Shown here: positions 26,580 to 36,758 of the stretch, one piece after another
Position numbering within the stretch: the stretch's first letter is position 1
Layout of the letters: each line of letters begins with the position of its first letter
Origin: Bryobacteraceae bacterium
Lineage (GTDB): Bacteria > Acidobacteriota > Terriglobia > Bryobacterales > Bryobacteraceae
Reading direction: 5' to 3'
Length of the DNA: 64,000 nt
NCBI GenBank assembly: GCA_026002855.1
Contig: BPGD01000001.1
Span: forward strand, 1,015,972 to 1,079,971
Notes under the pieces: generated by a model
Databases searched by the model: none
What the model saw: only the letters and a program-made list of their open reading frames with translations
What the model was told of the DNA's origin: nothing
Program-made: the position numbers and the translations under genes

Positions 26580-28241
26580 TTGCAGCATTCCCGTGGAAAG
26601 CTCATCGTTCTGGCAGCCAGCACCTCCGAATCGACGGAGTATCAGCGCAGCACCTGGCGGCAGATGCTCCTTGCAACGCTGCCGGACAAGTACGCCCGCT
26701 TCATGGGGACAGACTGGTCTACCGCGGTGGAGGTCAACCCGGATGGCACGGCAAAATACGTCCCCCACGGGCTGCGTGTCATTGAAGCCCTGCTGGTGCG
26801 GCATTTCGGCGAGGAAAACATCGTTGTCTGCTATCCGGATCAGCTCCCCCTTTTTGTCGGCGAAGAAACGCGCGTCATCGGCATTCATGCGCATAATCCC
26901 CTGGGCATTACCTTTGCCACCGATGTTTACGCCGGCTTTTATGGCCGCGATTGCGAGCCAATCAATGCGGCGGAATTCCGCCGGCTGATCGAGCATCCGG
27001 TAATCGATCAACACCGGCGCCATCTGAAGTTGATCGTCGGTGGCCCCGGCGCCTGGCAGATCGCGCACAAGGGCCTCCAGGCCCGGTGGAAGATCGACAC
27101 GCTCGTCGATGGCGAGGCCGAGGAGATCGCCGTCGATCTGTTTGAGCGCGCCGTCCGGGGCGAGGAGCTGCCCGCGCGGGTCGAGTGCAAATCGCCGAAG
27201 CTCGAATCCATTCCCGCCGGCATCAACCGCTCCACCTTTGGCGTCGTCGAAATCACGCGCGGCTGCGGCCGCGGCTGCCAGTTCTGCTCAGTCGCCCTGC
27301 GCGCCGGCAAAAGCATTCCCCTCGACCACATCCTCGAGAACGTCCGCCGCGCGGTGGCCCAGGGCGCCGATACGATCACGCTCTGCACCGAGGATCTCTT
27401 CCTGTACGAGCAGGGAAAACGTTTCACCACCAACCTTCCGGCACTGAAACGGCTCTTTGAAAGCGTGGCGGCCGTGCCCGGCGTCAGGCACATCATGATG
27501 ACGCACGGAACCATTGCTCCGGTGGTCGTGCAGCCAGAAATCGTCGAAGAGCTCCACCTCGCCGTGGACAAGAGCGTGAACCAGCACCCGGCCTCCACGC
27601 ACCCCGAGCACCGCTACGCGATGATGTTCGTCGGCCTGGAGACGGGCTCGGTGCGGCTGTTTAAACAGTTCATGAAAGGCAAGAGCTACCCGTTCCGCCC
27701 CGAGCAATGGCCCGATGTGGTGCTCAAGGGCATGGAGATCATGAACCGCGCCAACTGGTTCCCGATGTGCACTTTCATCATCGGGCTCCCGGGCGAGACG
27801 CGCGAGGACACAAAGCAGTCGCTTGACCTGCTCTACGCCCTCAAAGACGCCAAATGGTGCGTCATTCCCACGCTCTTCGTGCCGCTGGAGGACACGAGGC
27901 TCGCCACCAGGGACGGCGCAAAAATCGCCAATCTGACGGATCTCCAATGGGAATTCTTCTTTACCTGCTGGCGCTATAACATCGATTTCTTCCGCCGTCA
28001 GCGAAGTGTGCAGTGGAAATTCAATCTGGGAATTCCCATCTATTACTACCTCCTCGGCCGGAAACTCTTCGGACCGGCGATGAAATGGCCACTTTTCCGG
28101 CTGGCCCATTTCCCGGAATGGATCCTGCGGCGGAAGCTTTACCTCGATTTCTCCAACGGCGCAAAGCCCGTGTACACGACTCCGGCCGAGGTGCCTATTC
28201 CGGAGGAGCGCCGCCGCCCCGAACTGCCGGTGCTCTCCTGA
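26580..28241 (+). CDS. Radical SAM protein, B12-binding-type architecture
   Basis: This cytoplasmic enzyme of 553 residues has a radical SAM domain whose iron-sulfur cluster motif is CGRGCQFC (C229, C233, C236, the C-x3-C-x2-C form). An N-terminal region of about 200 residues ends with LIVGGPGAWQI and resembles the Rossmann part of B12-binding radical SAM proteins, although no clear cobalamin-ligand histidine motif is visible. Later motifs include FVGLETGSVRLF and TFIIGLPGETREDT, common to such methyltransferase or cyclase enzymes. The substrate is unknown. The TTG at 26580 is preferred because AGGAGG lies 6 bases upstream (26568-26573). Confidence 0.85.
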   Translation: MQHSRGKLIVLAASTSESTEYQRSTWRQMLLATLPDKYARFMGTDWSTAVEVNPDGTAKYVPHGLRVIEALLVRHFGEENIVVCYPDQLPLFVGEETRVIGIHAHNPLGITFATDVYAGFYGRDCEPINAAEFRRLIEHPVIDQHRRHLKLIVGGPGAWQIAHKGLQARWKIDTLVDGEAEEIAVDLFERAVRGEELPARVECKSPKLESIPAGINRSTFGVVEITRGCGRGCQFCSVALRAGKSIPLDHILENVRRAVAQGADTITLCTEDLFLYEQGKRFTTNLPALKRLFESVAAVPGVRHIMMTHGTIAPVVVQPEIVEELHLAVDKSVNQHPASTHPEHRYAMMFVGLETGSVRLFKQFMKGKSYPFRPEQWPDVVLKGMEIMNRANWFPMCTFIIGLPGETREDTKQSLDLLYALKDAKWCVIPTLFVPLEDTRLATRDGAKIANLTDLQWEFFFTCWRYNIDFFRRQRSVQWKFNLGIPIYYYLLGRKLFGPAMKWPLFRLAHFPEWILRRKLYLDFSNGAKPVYTTPAEVPIPEERRRPELPVLS

Positions 28242-28256
28242 GCAGGGTTGCGGCCA

Positions 28257-28436
28257 TCAACAGCACCGCGGCCGCTGGTACTTCATCCGCAGCCGCTCTT
28301 CGCTGAATCGCCGCCACTCGTCTCCGCTGGCGGCGCGCCCGTGGACGCGCAGGTGGCGCTCATAGGCGCGTTCATCGGCCAGCTCGCGCAGAATCTCCTC
28401 CAGCGTGTACCACAACGCCCGCAACGCTCGCCTCAT
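28257..28436 (-). CDS. ybdD: YbdD/YjiX-family small protein, partner of CstA
   Basis: This 59-residue protein reads from an ATG at 28436 that overlaps the CstA stop codon by 4 bases (ATGA). Features are the N-terminal [21 protein letters not shown], seen here as [12 protein letters not shown] and DERAYERH, the HLRVHGRAA segment and the end KYQRPRCC. These match the YbdD/YjiX family that follows cstA or btsT in many bacteria and is thought to be needed for pyruvate or peptide transport. The spelling [16 protein letters not shown] and the terminal cysteine pair are typical. The tight coupling to cstA supports a joint complex. Confidence 0.85.
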   Translation of the reverse strand: MRRALRALWYTLEEILRELADERAYERHLRVHGRAASGDEWRRFSEERLRMKYQRPRCC

Positions 28437-30478
28437 CCCAGCTCCTCCGCTTCCAGTTGCGAAGGCACGAACGGCGCCTCGAAGCTGCGCGCCTCGCGCG
28501 TGCCGCGCAACAGGCCGGCCCAGATGCGGATGGAATCGGCCAGGATCGCCGCCACCAGCACCAGAAAGATCCCGCAGACCACCGCGTCCAGGCGGTTGTT
28601 GAAGATGAGCTGCCTGGTCTGCGCCGTCTGCGGTCCCGCCTCAAGCAGTCGCGCCTGGGCGAGGAACCCGACGCGCGGCGCGTCACTGAAGATCTTCTGC
28701 CAGGCGCCACTGAAGGTCACCGTCACCAGCCAGGCGAGCGGCATGGTGGTGATCCACATGTACCTCGCCCCGTGCATCTTGATCAGGATCGTTGTCGCCA
28801 CGCACAGCGCCACCGCTGCCAGAAGCTGGTTGGCGATGCCAAACAGCGGCCACAGCGAGTTGATGCCGCCCAGCGGGTCCAGCACGCCCTGCACCAGGAA
28901 ATAGCCCCAGGCGGCCACGATCAGCGCGCTCGTCAGGAGCACCGAGGGCATCCAGCTTGTCCTTCCGAGCGGCTTCCAGACATGGCCGAGGAAGTCCTGC
29001 AGCATGAAGCGGCCCACGCGCGTGCCCGCGTCGATCACCGTGAGGATGAACAGCGCCTCAAACATGATGGCAAAGTGGTACCAGAAGCGCAGCACGGCCT
29101 CGCTGCCGGCGATGCGCGAGAAGATGTGCGCCATGCCCAGCGCCAGCGACGGCGCGCCGCCGGTTCGGAAAAACAATGTCTCCTCGCCGACATGCCGCGC
29201 CAGCGTTTTCATCTGCTCGGCCGTCACCGGATAACCCCAGCCCGTGATCGTCGCCGTCGCCGCCTCGGGCGTGGCCCCGACGATGCCCGCGGGCGAGTTC
29301 ACCGCAAAAAAGACTCCCGGCTCCAGCGCGCAGGCCGCCACCAGCGCCATCACCGCGACGAAACTCTCCAGCAGCATCGCCCCATAGCCCACCGGCCGGA
29401 TGTGGCTTTCCCTGGCGATCAGTTTTGGCGTGGTGCCCGAGCTGATCAGCGCATGGAAACCACTGATGGCGCCGCAGGCGATCGTGATGAAGCAGAACGG
29501 AAAGATCCTGCCCGCGAAAATGGGCCCGGTACCGTCGGTAAACTGCGTGAGGGCGGGCATCTGCAAATCCGGCCGCACCGCCAGCACGCCCAGCCCCAGC
29601 AGCAGCACCACGCCGAGCTTCACGAAGGTGCTCAGATAGTCCCGCGGCGCCAGCAGCAGCCAGACCGGCAGCGCCGAAGCAGCGTAGCCGTAAAGGATCA
29701 GCGCCACCGCCAGCGCCAGCCCGCTCAACGTGAACCACGGCCCCAGCACGGCGTGGTGCGCCACCCACTCGCCGGCGAAGATCGATGCGACCACCAGCAG
29801 AAACCCGATGACGGACACCTCCAGCACGCGGCCCGGCCGCCAGTAGCGCAGATACAGGCCCATGAAGACGGCAATCGGCATCGTCGCCGCAATCGTGAAC
29901 GTGCCCCACGGGCTGCCCTTGAGGGCATTGACAACCACCAGCCCGATCACCGCCAGCAGGATGATCATGATCAGCAGCACGGTCAACAGCGCAATGCCGC
30001 CGCCGATGCGGCCGATCTCCTCGCGCGCCATCTGCCCGAGCGACTTGCCATCGCGCCGCACGCTGGCAAACAGCACGACGAAGTCCTGCACCGCACCGCC
30101 GAGCACGACGCCCACGATGATCCACAGGGCGCCGGGCAGATAGCCGAACTGCGCCGCCAGCGTCGGCCCCACCAGCGGCCCGGGACCGGCGATGGCGGCG
30201 AAGTGGTGGCCGAAAACGATCCATTTGTTGGTCGGCTCAAAATCGTGGCCGTTGCGCAGCCGCTCGGCAGCGGTGGCCCGCCGGTCGTCGAGCGCCATCA
30301 CCTTCGCGGCGATGAAAGCGGCATAAAACCGGTACGCGGCCAGGTAGGTGCACACGGCCGCCGTCACGAGCCAGGCGCTGTTGATCGGTTCTCCGCGCCG
30401 CAGCGCCACCCCGGCCAGCGCCAGGGCGCCGACGCACGCCACGGCCATCCAGAGAAGCGTCCGAACGATTTTCCCCAT
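28433..30478 (-). CDS. cstA: CstA carbon-starvation family transporter
   Basis: This 681-residue inner-membrane protein with about 16-18 hydrophobic segments matches the CstA/BtsT family, which imports pyruvate or peptides under carbon limitation. Typical motifs are [30 protein letters not shown], visible here as [21 protein letters not shown] and GPLVGP, and later [20 protein letters not shown], and [14 protein letters not shown]. The ATG at 30478 is chosen over an upstream start at 30565. A TAGAAT hexamer lies 7 bases before the ATG (complement of 30486-30491), suggesting a leaderless transcript. YbdD follows with a 4-base overlap. The gene diverges from a lipoprotein gene. Confidence 0.92.
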   Translation of the reverse strand: MGKIVRTLLWMAVACVGALALAGVALRRGEPINSAWLVTAAVCTYLAAYRFYAAFIAAKVMALDDRRATAAERLRNGHDFEPTNKWIVFGHHFAAIAGPGPLVGPTLAAQFGYLPGALWIIVGVVLGGAVQDFVVLFASVRRDGKSLGQMAREEIGRIGGGIALLTVLLIMIILLAVIGLVVVNALKGSPWGTFTIAATMPIAVFMGLYLRYWRPGRVLEVSVIGFLLVVASIFAGEWVAHHAVLGPWFTLSGLALAVALILYGYAASALPVWLLLAPRDYLSTFVKLGVVLLLGLGVLAVRPDLQMPALTQFTDGTGPIFAGRIFPFCFITIACGAISGFHALISSGTTPKLIARESHIRPVGYGAMLLESFVAVMALVAACALEPGVFFAVNSPAGIVGATPEAATATITGWGYPVTAEQMKTLARHVGEETLFFRTGGAPSLALGMAHIFSRIAGSEAVLRFWYHFAIMFEALFILTVIDAGTRVGRFMLQDFLGHVWKPLGRTSWMPSVLLTSALIVAAWGYFLVQGVLDPLGGINSLWPLFGIANQLLAAVALCVATTILIKMHGARYMWITTMPLAWLVTVTFSGAWQKIFSDAPRVGFLAQARLLEAGPQTAQTRQLIFNNRLDAVVCGIFLVLVAAILADSIRIWAGLLRGTREARSFEAPFVPSQLEAEELG

Positions 30479-30591
30479 TGACAAGATTCTACAGGCCGGT
30501 ACGCCTGTCCCGGCGTCCCCGTGCCCGTTTTCGCTTCGTTTCGCATTCCTGCCGCGAGCCGGCAAAACCGTATGCTGGAATCAGAGTCTTG

Positions 30592-31749
30592 ATGCGGATT
30601 TCTGCTCTGGCTGTTCTGATGATCGCCATCCTCGCGAGCTCGGCCTGCCGGAACGGGCCGCTCGGGCAGCCGCCGCGCGCGCTGTCGAATCCGTCGGAGG
30701 CCGACGACGCGGCCCGCTTTCTCGCCGGAGTGCCCGGCCGCGGCACGAGTCCATTCAAGCCGCTGGAAGGGGACGCGGCCTGGAAAGAGCATGCGCGCCG
30801 GCTGGATGAGATGTTTCGCGATGACCGCGAACACCGCCTCGACGCCATGAAGGAGTTTGCCCGCACCGAGCTCAGCCGCCCGGAAGATCTCGGCTGCCCG
30901 GTATTCTACCCGTTCAGCGGAGCGGACGCCCTCTCCGTGCTTACCTTTTTCCCTGGCCGGAAAACGTACGTGATGGCGGCGCTCGAGCCGCCCGGCCGCG
31001 TCCCTCGCCCGGAGGATTTCCCGCCGGAGGAACTCGAAGCCCGTCTGCTGCCGCTGGCCAACACGCTGGCCTCGCTTCTCAGGAAGAGCTTCTTTGTGAC
31101 CCGGGAGATGGACCGGCAGTTGCGAGGCCAGATCACCGATGGCGTTGCCCAGCCACTGCTGATCCAGCTTGCCCGCAGCGGCTACACGATAACCGGCTAC
31201 GACTACATCCAGCTTGATGCCCACGGCCGCCCCGTGCACCGGACGCCGGACGTCCGGCGTGCGGAATTCGGCCACAACCGCGGGCTGCGGCTCGATCTCA
31301 CGGATCCGGAACAAGGCCGTCCGGTGACCCTTTATTACATCTCCCTGAACCTCGACGATGCGCACATGCGCGGCAACGACGCCTTCGTGAAGTTCGTCTC
31401 CTCGTTCGCCGCCCCGTGCACGATGCTGAAGGCCACGTCCTACATGCTGCACGACAGCCGCTTTTCGCGCATCCGGTCGCTCATCCTGAGCCGCTCGGCG
31501 CTGATCCTCCAGGACGACTCGGGCGTCCCGTGGCGGTATCTGGCCGGTGCGGAGTGGGACGTGCAGCTTTACGGCGACTACGAAAAGCCCTACGGGAAGT
31601 CCTTCCAGTTCCGCGCGCAGCCGGATCTACGCGCCGCCTATGACGACCCCGCGCGGCGTGTCAGGCCGCTGAAGTTTCGCATCGGCTACGGCGCCGGGCG
31701 GGTGAAATCGAACCTCCAGGTGGCGCGGCGCGCGCACTCGGCCCGCTAG
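30592..31749 (+). CDS. Conserved lipoprotein of unknown function
   Basis: This 385-residue protein starts at ATG 30592 with a lipoprotein signal (ALAVLMIAILASSAC, acylation cysteine at residue 19). The mature part has no domain I can name. It has a charged helical start (RRLDEMFRDDREHRLDAM in part), an internal alpha/beta region (CPVFYPFSGADALSVLTFFPG), and a C-terminal block with YYISLNLDD, SYMLHDSRFSRIRS and KSFQFRAQPDLRAAY. It probably sits on the periplasmic face of the inner or outer membrane. It diverges from cstA and ends one base from the convergent DUF4097 gene. Confidence 0.78.
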   Translation: MRISALAVLMIAILASSACRNGPLGQPPRALSNPSEADDAARFLAGVPGRGTSPFKPLEGDAAWKEHARRLDEMFRDDREHRLDAMKEFARTELSRPEDLGCPVFYPFSGADALSVLTFFPGRKTYVMAALEPPGRVPRPEDFPPEELEARLLPLANTLASLLRKSFFVTREMDRQLRGQITDGVAQPLLIQLARSGYTITGYDYIQLDAHGRPVHRTPDVRRAEFGHNRGLRLDLTDPEQGRPVTLYYISLNLDDAHMRGNDAFVKFVSSFAAPCTMLKATSYMLHDSRFSRIRSLILSRSALILQDDSGVPWRYLAGAEWDVQLYGDYEKPYGKSFQFRAQPDLRAAYDDPARRVRPLKFRIGYGAGRVKSNLQVARRAHSAR

Positions 31750-31750
31750 C

Positions 31751-32683
31751 TCACCGCCGCACGAGCCGGATGTTGCCGTTGGAGGTGCTCAGATCCATCT
31801 CCTCGCCGCCCGCGCCGAGCCGCCCCTCCAGACGGTGTTTGCCCCATTCGCGGGCGGCGACTTCAAAGTCGCTGGTGATGCGGCCGTTGCTCGTGACGGC
31901 GCGGATCCGCGCGTTCACCCCATCCGGCAGCGCGAGGGTGATGGAGGCGTTGGAGGTGACCACGCGGAGCGGGTTCTGGGCCCACCGGTCGAACTTCAAC
32001 GTAATCGAACCGTTCGAGCTGCGGAAGGAGAGTGGCGCGCCCTGGGCCGGTTCCCGGATCTCGGCGTCGATGGCCCCGTTGGTCGTCTCCACGTCGGCCT
32101 TGCCCCGCAGCGCACTCACGCGGATCCGGCCGTTGCTCGAGCGCGCGAAGAAGGAGCCGCTCACGCGATCCAGCTCCACGGCCCCGTTGGAGGTCCGCAA
32201 GGTCCAGTCGCCCGCCACGTCCCAGGCGCGGATCCCGCCGTTTGAGGTGGTCGCCTTGCCGCTGCCCTCCAGCGACTCGAGCGTGACGGCGCCGTTCGAG
32301 GTGCGCGCCTCCTCAACGATGACGCGCCGCGGCAGGCGCACCGTCAGGCTGGCACCGCAGTTGCAGTTTGTCTCCGGCCGCCGCACGCGGACGCGGAGCG
32401 AACCCGCATCCGCCACCACGTCCACGTCCATCTGATGGACGATCTCCTCCCGGGAGGCGTACTTCACCGCCTCGATGGATGCCTCTTCGCGGTCCCACCC
32501 AAAGAGCTCGATCTTGCCGTTGAATGTTTCCAGCGAGACCCGGGCGCCGGCCGGCAGTTTCTCGGTGGCTGAAAACGGCTCCCGGTAGCGCTGGGACTGG
32601 CCCCATTCTGACGGATCGACCCAATCACACCCGCCCAGCACGGCCAGGGCGGCCGCAGCGGCCGCAGCAGTCAGCATGCGCAT
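31751..32683 (-). CDS. DUF4097-type lipoprotein with beta-helical repeats
   Basis: This 310-residue lipoprotein (signal AALAVLGGC) has a mature part built from repeats of about 20-25 residues, each carrying TSNG or SSNG (TSNGAVTLESL, TSNGGIRAWDV, TSNGAVELDRV, SSNGRIRVSAL, TTNGAIDAEI, SSNGSITLKF, TSNASITLALP, TSNGRITSDF, TSNGNIRLV). This is the DUF4097/head-GIN-like right-handed beta-helix seen in putative adhesin and polymer-binding proteins. The function is unknown. ATG 32683 starts the lipoprotein signal; the frame is open further upstream to 32737. It diverges from pyruvate carboxylase. Confidence 0.86.
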   Translation of the reverse strand: MRMLTAAAAAAALAVLGGCDWVDPSEWGQSQRYREPFSATEKLPAGARVSLETFNGKIELFGWDREEASIEAVKYASREEIVHQMDVDVVADAGSLRVRVRRPETNCNCGASLTVRLPRRVIVEEARTSNGAVTLESLEGSGKATTSNGGIRAWDVAGDWTLRTSNGAVELDRVSGSFFARSSNGRIRVSALRGKADVETTNGAIDAEIREPAQGAPLSFRSSNGSITLKFDRWAQNPLRVVTSNASITLALPDGVNARIRAVTSNGRITSDFEVAAREWGKHRLEGRLGAGGEEMDLSTSNGNIRLVRR

Positions 32684-32752
32684 GGAGCTCTCCTCACAGA
32701 ACCTATTACGGACGGGGAAGGCCGAAAGTTCCTGCATGCTAGCCTAACTCAT

Positions 32753-35700
32753 ATGAGGAAGTTGATGGCCCTGAACCGGGGCGAGATCGCGATCCGCATC
32801 TTCCGCGCCGCCAACGAACTGGGCCTGAAGACCGTGGCCATTTACAGCCAGGAGGACCGGCTCAGCCTGCACCGGTTCAAGGCGGACGAAGCGTATTTGG
32901 TGGGGCAGGGGCTCGGCCCGGTGCAGGCGTATCTGGACATTGACGGCATTGTGGCGCTGGCGCGGGAGAAGGGCGTGGACGCCATTCACCCCGGATATGG
33001 TTTTCTCAGCGAAAATCCACGGCTGGCGCGAGCCTGCCAGGAGGCGGGCATCACCTTTGTCGGCCCCAGCCCGGAGCTGCTCGAACAACTGGGCGACAAA
33101 ACGGCGGCCAGGCGGCTGGCACGCCGCGCCGGCGTGCCGACGCTGGACGGCAGCGATCATCCGGTGCGCACCGTGGCGCAGGCGCGCAAGGCCGCCGAAG
33201 CCACCGGCTACCCGCTGATCCTCAAGGCCGCCCACGGCGGCGGCGGCCGCGGGATGCGCATCGTCCACCGCAGCGAGGATCTGGAGGCGCGCTTCCACGA
33301 GGCCAGCCACGAGGCGCAGGCCGCTTTTGGCAGCGGCGAGCTGCTGGTGGAGCGCTACATCCGGCACGCCAAGCATGTTGAGGTCCAGGTGCTCGGCGAC
33401 ACGCAAGGCAATCTGGTGCACCTGTGGGAGCGGGACTGCTCGGTTCAGCGCCGTCATCAGAAGATCGTCGAGGTGGCGCCCGCCTTCAGTCTTGAGCTCG
33501 ATCTCCGCCGGGCGCTGTGCGAGGCGGCGCTTCGGCTGTGCCGCGCGGCTGGATATTACTCGGCCGGGACGGTGGAGTTTCTCGTCGACACCGAAACGGG
33601 CGAGTGGTTCTTCATCGAAGTCAACCCGCGCATCCAGGTCGAGCACACGGTCACCGAAGTCGTCACCGGCATTGACATCGTGCGCGCCCAGATCCAGGTG
33701 GCGCAGGGGCTCCGGCTGCACGGCCCGGAGATGGCCATCCCGCCCCAGGAAGAGATCCGCGTCTTCGGAGCGGCGCTTCAATGCCGCATTACGACGGAAG
33801 ACCCCGCGAAGAACTTCGTGCCCGACTACGGCCGCATCACCACCTACCGATCACCGGCAGGCTTCGGCATCCGCCTGGACGGCGCCTCCGCCTATGGCGG
33901 CGCGGTGATCACGCCTTACTACGACTCATTGCTTGTCAAGATCACCGCCTGGGGCAACGATTTCCGCATTGCCTGCCAGCGGATGGACCGCGCGTTGCGC
34001 GAATTCCGCATCCGCGGCGTGAAAACCAACATTCCCTTCCTCGAAAATGTCGTCAATCATCCGGTCTTTCAGGAAGGAAAAGCGACGACGACATTTCTTG
34101 ACAATCACCCGGAATTGTTCCGCTTCCGTCCGCGGCAGGACCGGGCCACGCGGCTGCTCACCTATCTGGCCGAGGTGGCGGTGAACGGCAATCCGGAGAT
34201 GGCGCGCCGCCGGCCGCCGGAGGCCGTGCGCCAGCCTCCGGTGCCGCCGCACAACCCGGCGCCGCCCCCGCCGGGCACGCGGCAGCTGCTCGAGCAGCTC
34301 GGCCCCGAGGGCTTCGCGCAGTGGGTGCTGAAGCAGAAGCGGCTGCTGTTGACGGACACGACCATGCGCGACGCGCACCAGTCGCTGGTGGCCACGCGCC
34401 TGCGCACCTATGACATGCTGGCCATCGCCAACTTCTACGCGCACTCGCTCAGCGGGCTGTTTTCGCTCGAAATGTGGGGCGGGGCGACGTTCGACGTCGC
34501 CATGCGCTTCCTGCTCGAAGACCCGTGGGTGCGCCTCCAGAAGCTGAGACGGGAGATTCCGAACATCTGCTTCCAGATGCTGCTGCGCGCCTCCAACGCC
34601 GTCGGCTACACCGCCTATCCTGACAACGCCGTGCGCCGTTTCGTGGAGGTGGCCGCGCAGGAGGGCATCGACATCTTCCGCATCTTCGACTCGCTGAACT
34701 GGCTGCCGAACATGAAGGTCGCCATGGAGGCGGTGCGCCGCACCAACGCCGTCTGCGAGGCGGCCATCTGCTACACCGGCGACATTCTGGACCCGAAGCG
34801 CGACAAATATCCGCTCCAGTATTACGTGCGCCTGGCGAAAGAGCTCGAGAAAATGGGCGCGCACATGCTGGCCATCAAGGACATGGCCGGGCTGGTGAAG
34901 CCCTACGCCGCCTACCGGCTGGTGAAGGCGCTCAAGGACGAAATTTCGATTCCCATCCACTTCCATACGCACGACACGTCGGGCGTCAACGCGGCCTCCA
35001 TCCTGAAGGCCGCCGAGGCGGGCGTCGACATTGCCGACGCGGCCATTTCGTCGATGAGCGGCTCGACGTCGCAGCCGAACCTCAACTCGATCGTCGCCGC
35101 GCTCCAGCACGATCCGAAGCGCGCCACCGGACTCGACTTCGAGGCCCTCAACACCTGCTCGGACTACTGGGAGACGGTGCGGGCCAACTACGCGCCCTTC
35201 GACACGGCGCCGCGCTCGGGCACGGCCGACGTTTACATCCACGAGATGCCGGGCGGACAGTACACGAACCTGCGCGAGCAGGCCGAAAGCCTCGGCTTGG
35301 GCCACCGGTGGCCGGAGATCGCGCGGATGTATGCCGAGGTCAACCGCGCCTTTGGCGACATCGTCAAGGTGACGCCGTCGTCGAAGGTGGTGGGCGACAT
35401 GGCGCTGTTCCTCATCCAGCACGGCATGACGGTGAGCGAGTTTGAAAACCTCGGGCCCAACCACTCGCTGAACATCCCGAACTCGGTGGTGGAGATGTTC
35501 GAGGGCGCGCTCGGCGAGCCCGAGGGCGGCTGGCCGCCGAAGATCGCCTCGGTGATCCTGAAGGGCCGCAAGCCGCGCCGCGGGCGTCCCGGCGCGAAGC
35601 TGCCACCGGTGGACTGGGAGGAGACGCGCGCGCAGATCGAGAAGAAGACCGGACACAGCCCCTCAGAGACCGACCTGCTCAGCTATGTGATGTACCCGGA

Positions 35701-36202
35701 CGTCTACGTGAAGTTCGACCGGGCGCGCGCGGCCTACGGCGACCTGACGGTGCTGCCCTCGCCGGCCTTCTTTTACGGACTCAGGCCGGGCGAGGAGATC
35801 ACCGTCGACATCGAGCCCGGCAAGACGCTGATCATCAAGTACACGGCCACCGGCGATCCGCACCCCGACGGCACCCGCACCGTCTTTTTCGAGCTGAACG
35901 GGCAGCCGCGCGAGATCACCGTGCGCGACCGCTCCATCAGGGCGGAGGCGCGAGCGCAGCCGAAGGCCGACCCCGCAAAGGAAGGCCACGTGGGGGCGCC
36001 AATCCCCGGCGCGGTCACTTCGATCGCCGTCGAGCTGAACCAGATGGTGAAACAGGGCGACAAACTGCTGGTGCTTGAAGCGATGAAGATGCAGACCACC
36101 GTCTACGCGCCCATCAGCGGCAAGGTGACCGAACGCCATGTCACCGTCGGACAGACGGTGGAACCGAAGGACCTACTGCTGGTGATCACGCCGGTCTCCT
36201 GA
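32753..36202 (+). CDS. pyc: Pyruvate carboxylase
   Basis: This is a single-chain, biotin-dependent carboxylase converting pyruvate, bicarbonate and ATP to oxaloacetate, which refills the citric acid cycle. The 1149 residues contain, in order, biotin carboxylase (residues about 1-450, with NRGEIAIRIFRA, HGGGGRGMR, EVNPRIQVEHTVTE), a linker, the carboxyltransferase TIM barrel (about 530-810, LLTDTTMRDAHQS, then HFHTHDTSG with the metal histidines), a PC/OADA tail, and a biotinyl domain. The biotin lysine is K1112 in EAMKMQT. The length and order are those of the alpha4-type pyruvate carboxylase. A stem-loop overlaps the stop codon. Confidence 0.95.
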   Translation: MRKLMALNRGEIAIRIFRAANELGLKTVAIYSQEDRLSLHRFKADEAYLVGQGLGPVQAYLDIDGIVALAREKGVDAIHPGYGFLSENPRLARACQEAGITFVGPSPELLEQLGDKTAARRLARRAGVPTLDGSDHPVRTVAQARKAAEATGYPLILKAAHGGGGRGMRIVHRSEDLEARFHEASHEAQAAFGSGELLVERYIRHAKHVEVQVLGDTQGNLVHLWERDCSVQRRHQKIVEVAPAFSLELDLRRALCEAALRLCRAAGYYSAGTVEFLVDTETGEWFFIEVNPRIQVEHTVTEVVTGIDIVRAQIQVAQGLRLHGPEMAIPPQEEIRVFGAALQCRITTEDPAKNFVPDYGRITTYRSPAGFGIRLDGASAYGGAVITPYYDSLLVKITAWGNDFRIACQRMDRALREFRIRGVKTNIPFLENVVNHPVFQEGKATTTFLDNHPELFRFRPRQDRATRLLTYLAEVAVNGNPEMARRRPPEAVRQPPVPPHNPAPPPPGTRQLLEQLGPEGFAQWVLKQKRLLLTDTTMRDAHQSLVATRLRTYDMLAIANFYAHSLSGLFSLEMWGGATFDVAMRFLLEDPWVRLQKLRREIPNICFQMLLRASNAVGYTAYPDNAVRRFVEVAAQEGIDIFRIFDSLNWLPNMKVAMEAVRRTNAVCEAAICYTGDILDPKRDKYPLQYYVRLAKELEKMGAHMLAIKDMAGLVKPYAAYRLVKALKDEISIPIHFHTHDTSGVNAASILKAAEAGVDIADAAISSMSGSTSQPNLNSIVAALQHDPKRATGLDFEALNTCSDYWETVRANYAPFDTAPRSGTADVYIHEMPGGQYTNLREQAESLGLGHRWPEIARMYAEVNRAFGDIVKVTPSSKVVGDMALFLIQHGMTVSEFENLGPNHSLNIPNSVVEMFEGALGEPEGGWPPKIASVILKGRKPRRGRPGAKLPPVDWEETRAQIEKKTGHSPSETDLLSYVMYPDVYVKFDRARAAYGDLTVLPSPAFFYGLRPGEEITVDIEPGKTLIIKYTATGDPHPDGTRTVFFELNGQPREITVRDRSIRAEARAQPKADPAKEGHVGAPIPGAVTSIAVELNQMVKQGDKLLVLEAMKMQTTVYAPISGKVTERHVTVGQTVEPKDLLLVITPVS

Positions 36203-36208
36203 CCGGCG
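36189..36208 (+). terminator. Stem-loop spanning the pyc stop codon
   Basis: CGCCGGTC (36189-36196) pairs perfectly with GACCGGCG (36201-36208) around a TCCT loop. The TGA stop at 36200-36202 lies in the loop and second arm. There is no T-tract. Confidence 0.4.
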
Positions 36209-36313
36209 CCATCAGCGCTGCGGAGATGGCTGCGCCAGCGCCGCAGCCGGGGCGCGCAATTCCGCTCATGCGCTCCTCCGGGGCTCCGATAAGGGGTTCG
36301 AGGAGAGCGTTGC

Positions 36314-36718
36314 ATGGCATTTGTCGACTGGAAACCCGAATACAGCGTGGGGCACATGGAAATCGACCAGCAGCACCAGAAGCTGGTCGCCATCATCAAC
36401 CAGCTTTACGATGCGATGAAGGCGGGCGGCCGGCCCGAGGAGCTGATGCGGATCATGGACGAGCTGGTCAGCTACACGCGCTATCACTTCGCCCACGAGG
36501 AGAAGCTGATGGAAAAGGCCGGCTACACGGATCTGGCGGCGCACCGGCGCGTGCACCGGGCGATGGTGGAGCAGGTGGAGAAGCTCCGCCGGGAGGCGGG
36601 TTCAAGCCGGGCGGGCTTTTCCATCAAGCTGATGGGCTTCCTGAAGAACTGGCTCACGGACCACATCCTGGGCACGGACCGCAAGTATGCGCCGGTGCTG
36701 AAGTCGGCCGGCGTCTGA
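36314..36718 (+). CDS. Bacteriohemerythrin
   Basis: This cytoplasmic oxygen-binding four-helix bundle of 134 residues has all seven di-iron ligands of the family: H21, H58, E62, H77, H81, H117 and D122, from QQHQKLV, YHFAHEE, AAHRRVH and DHILGTDRKY. It may store or sense oxygen, or deliver oxygen or nitric oxide to other enzymes. GAGGAG precedes the ATG by about 8 bases. It follows pyc by 111 bases, in which I see nothing beyond the pyc stem-loop. Confidence 0.93.
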   Translation: MAFVDWKPEYSVGHMEIDQQHQKLVAIINQLYDAMKAGGRPEELMRIMDELVSYTRYHFAHEEKLMEKAGYTDLAAHRRVHRAMVEQVEKLRREAGSSRAGFSIKLMGFLKNWLTDHILGTDRKYAPVLKSAGV

Positions 36719-36758
36719 GGCAGTGGCGCGGCGGCGCGGGCAGTGGTAGACAGGAGTC

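Noticed and set aside
28457..30481. 674-codon plus-strand open frame opposite cstA
   Set aside because: It is rich in His, Arg and Gln with no hydrophobic pattern; CstA motifs on the minus strand explain the region.
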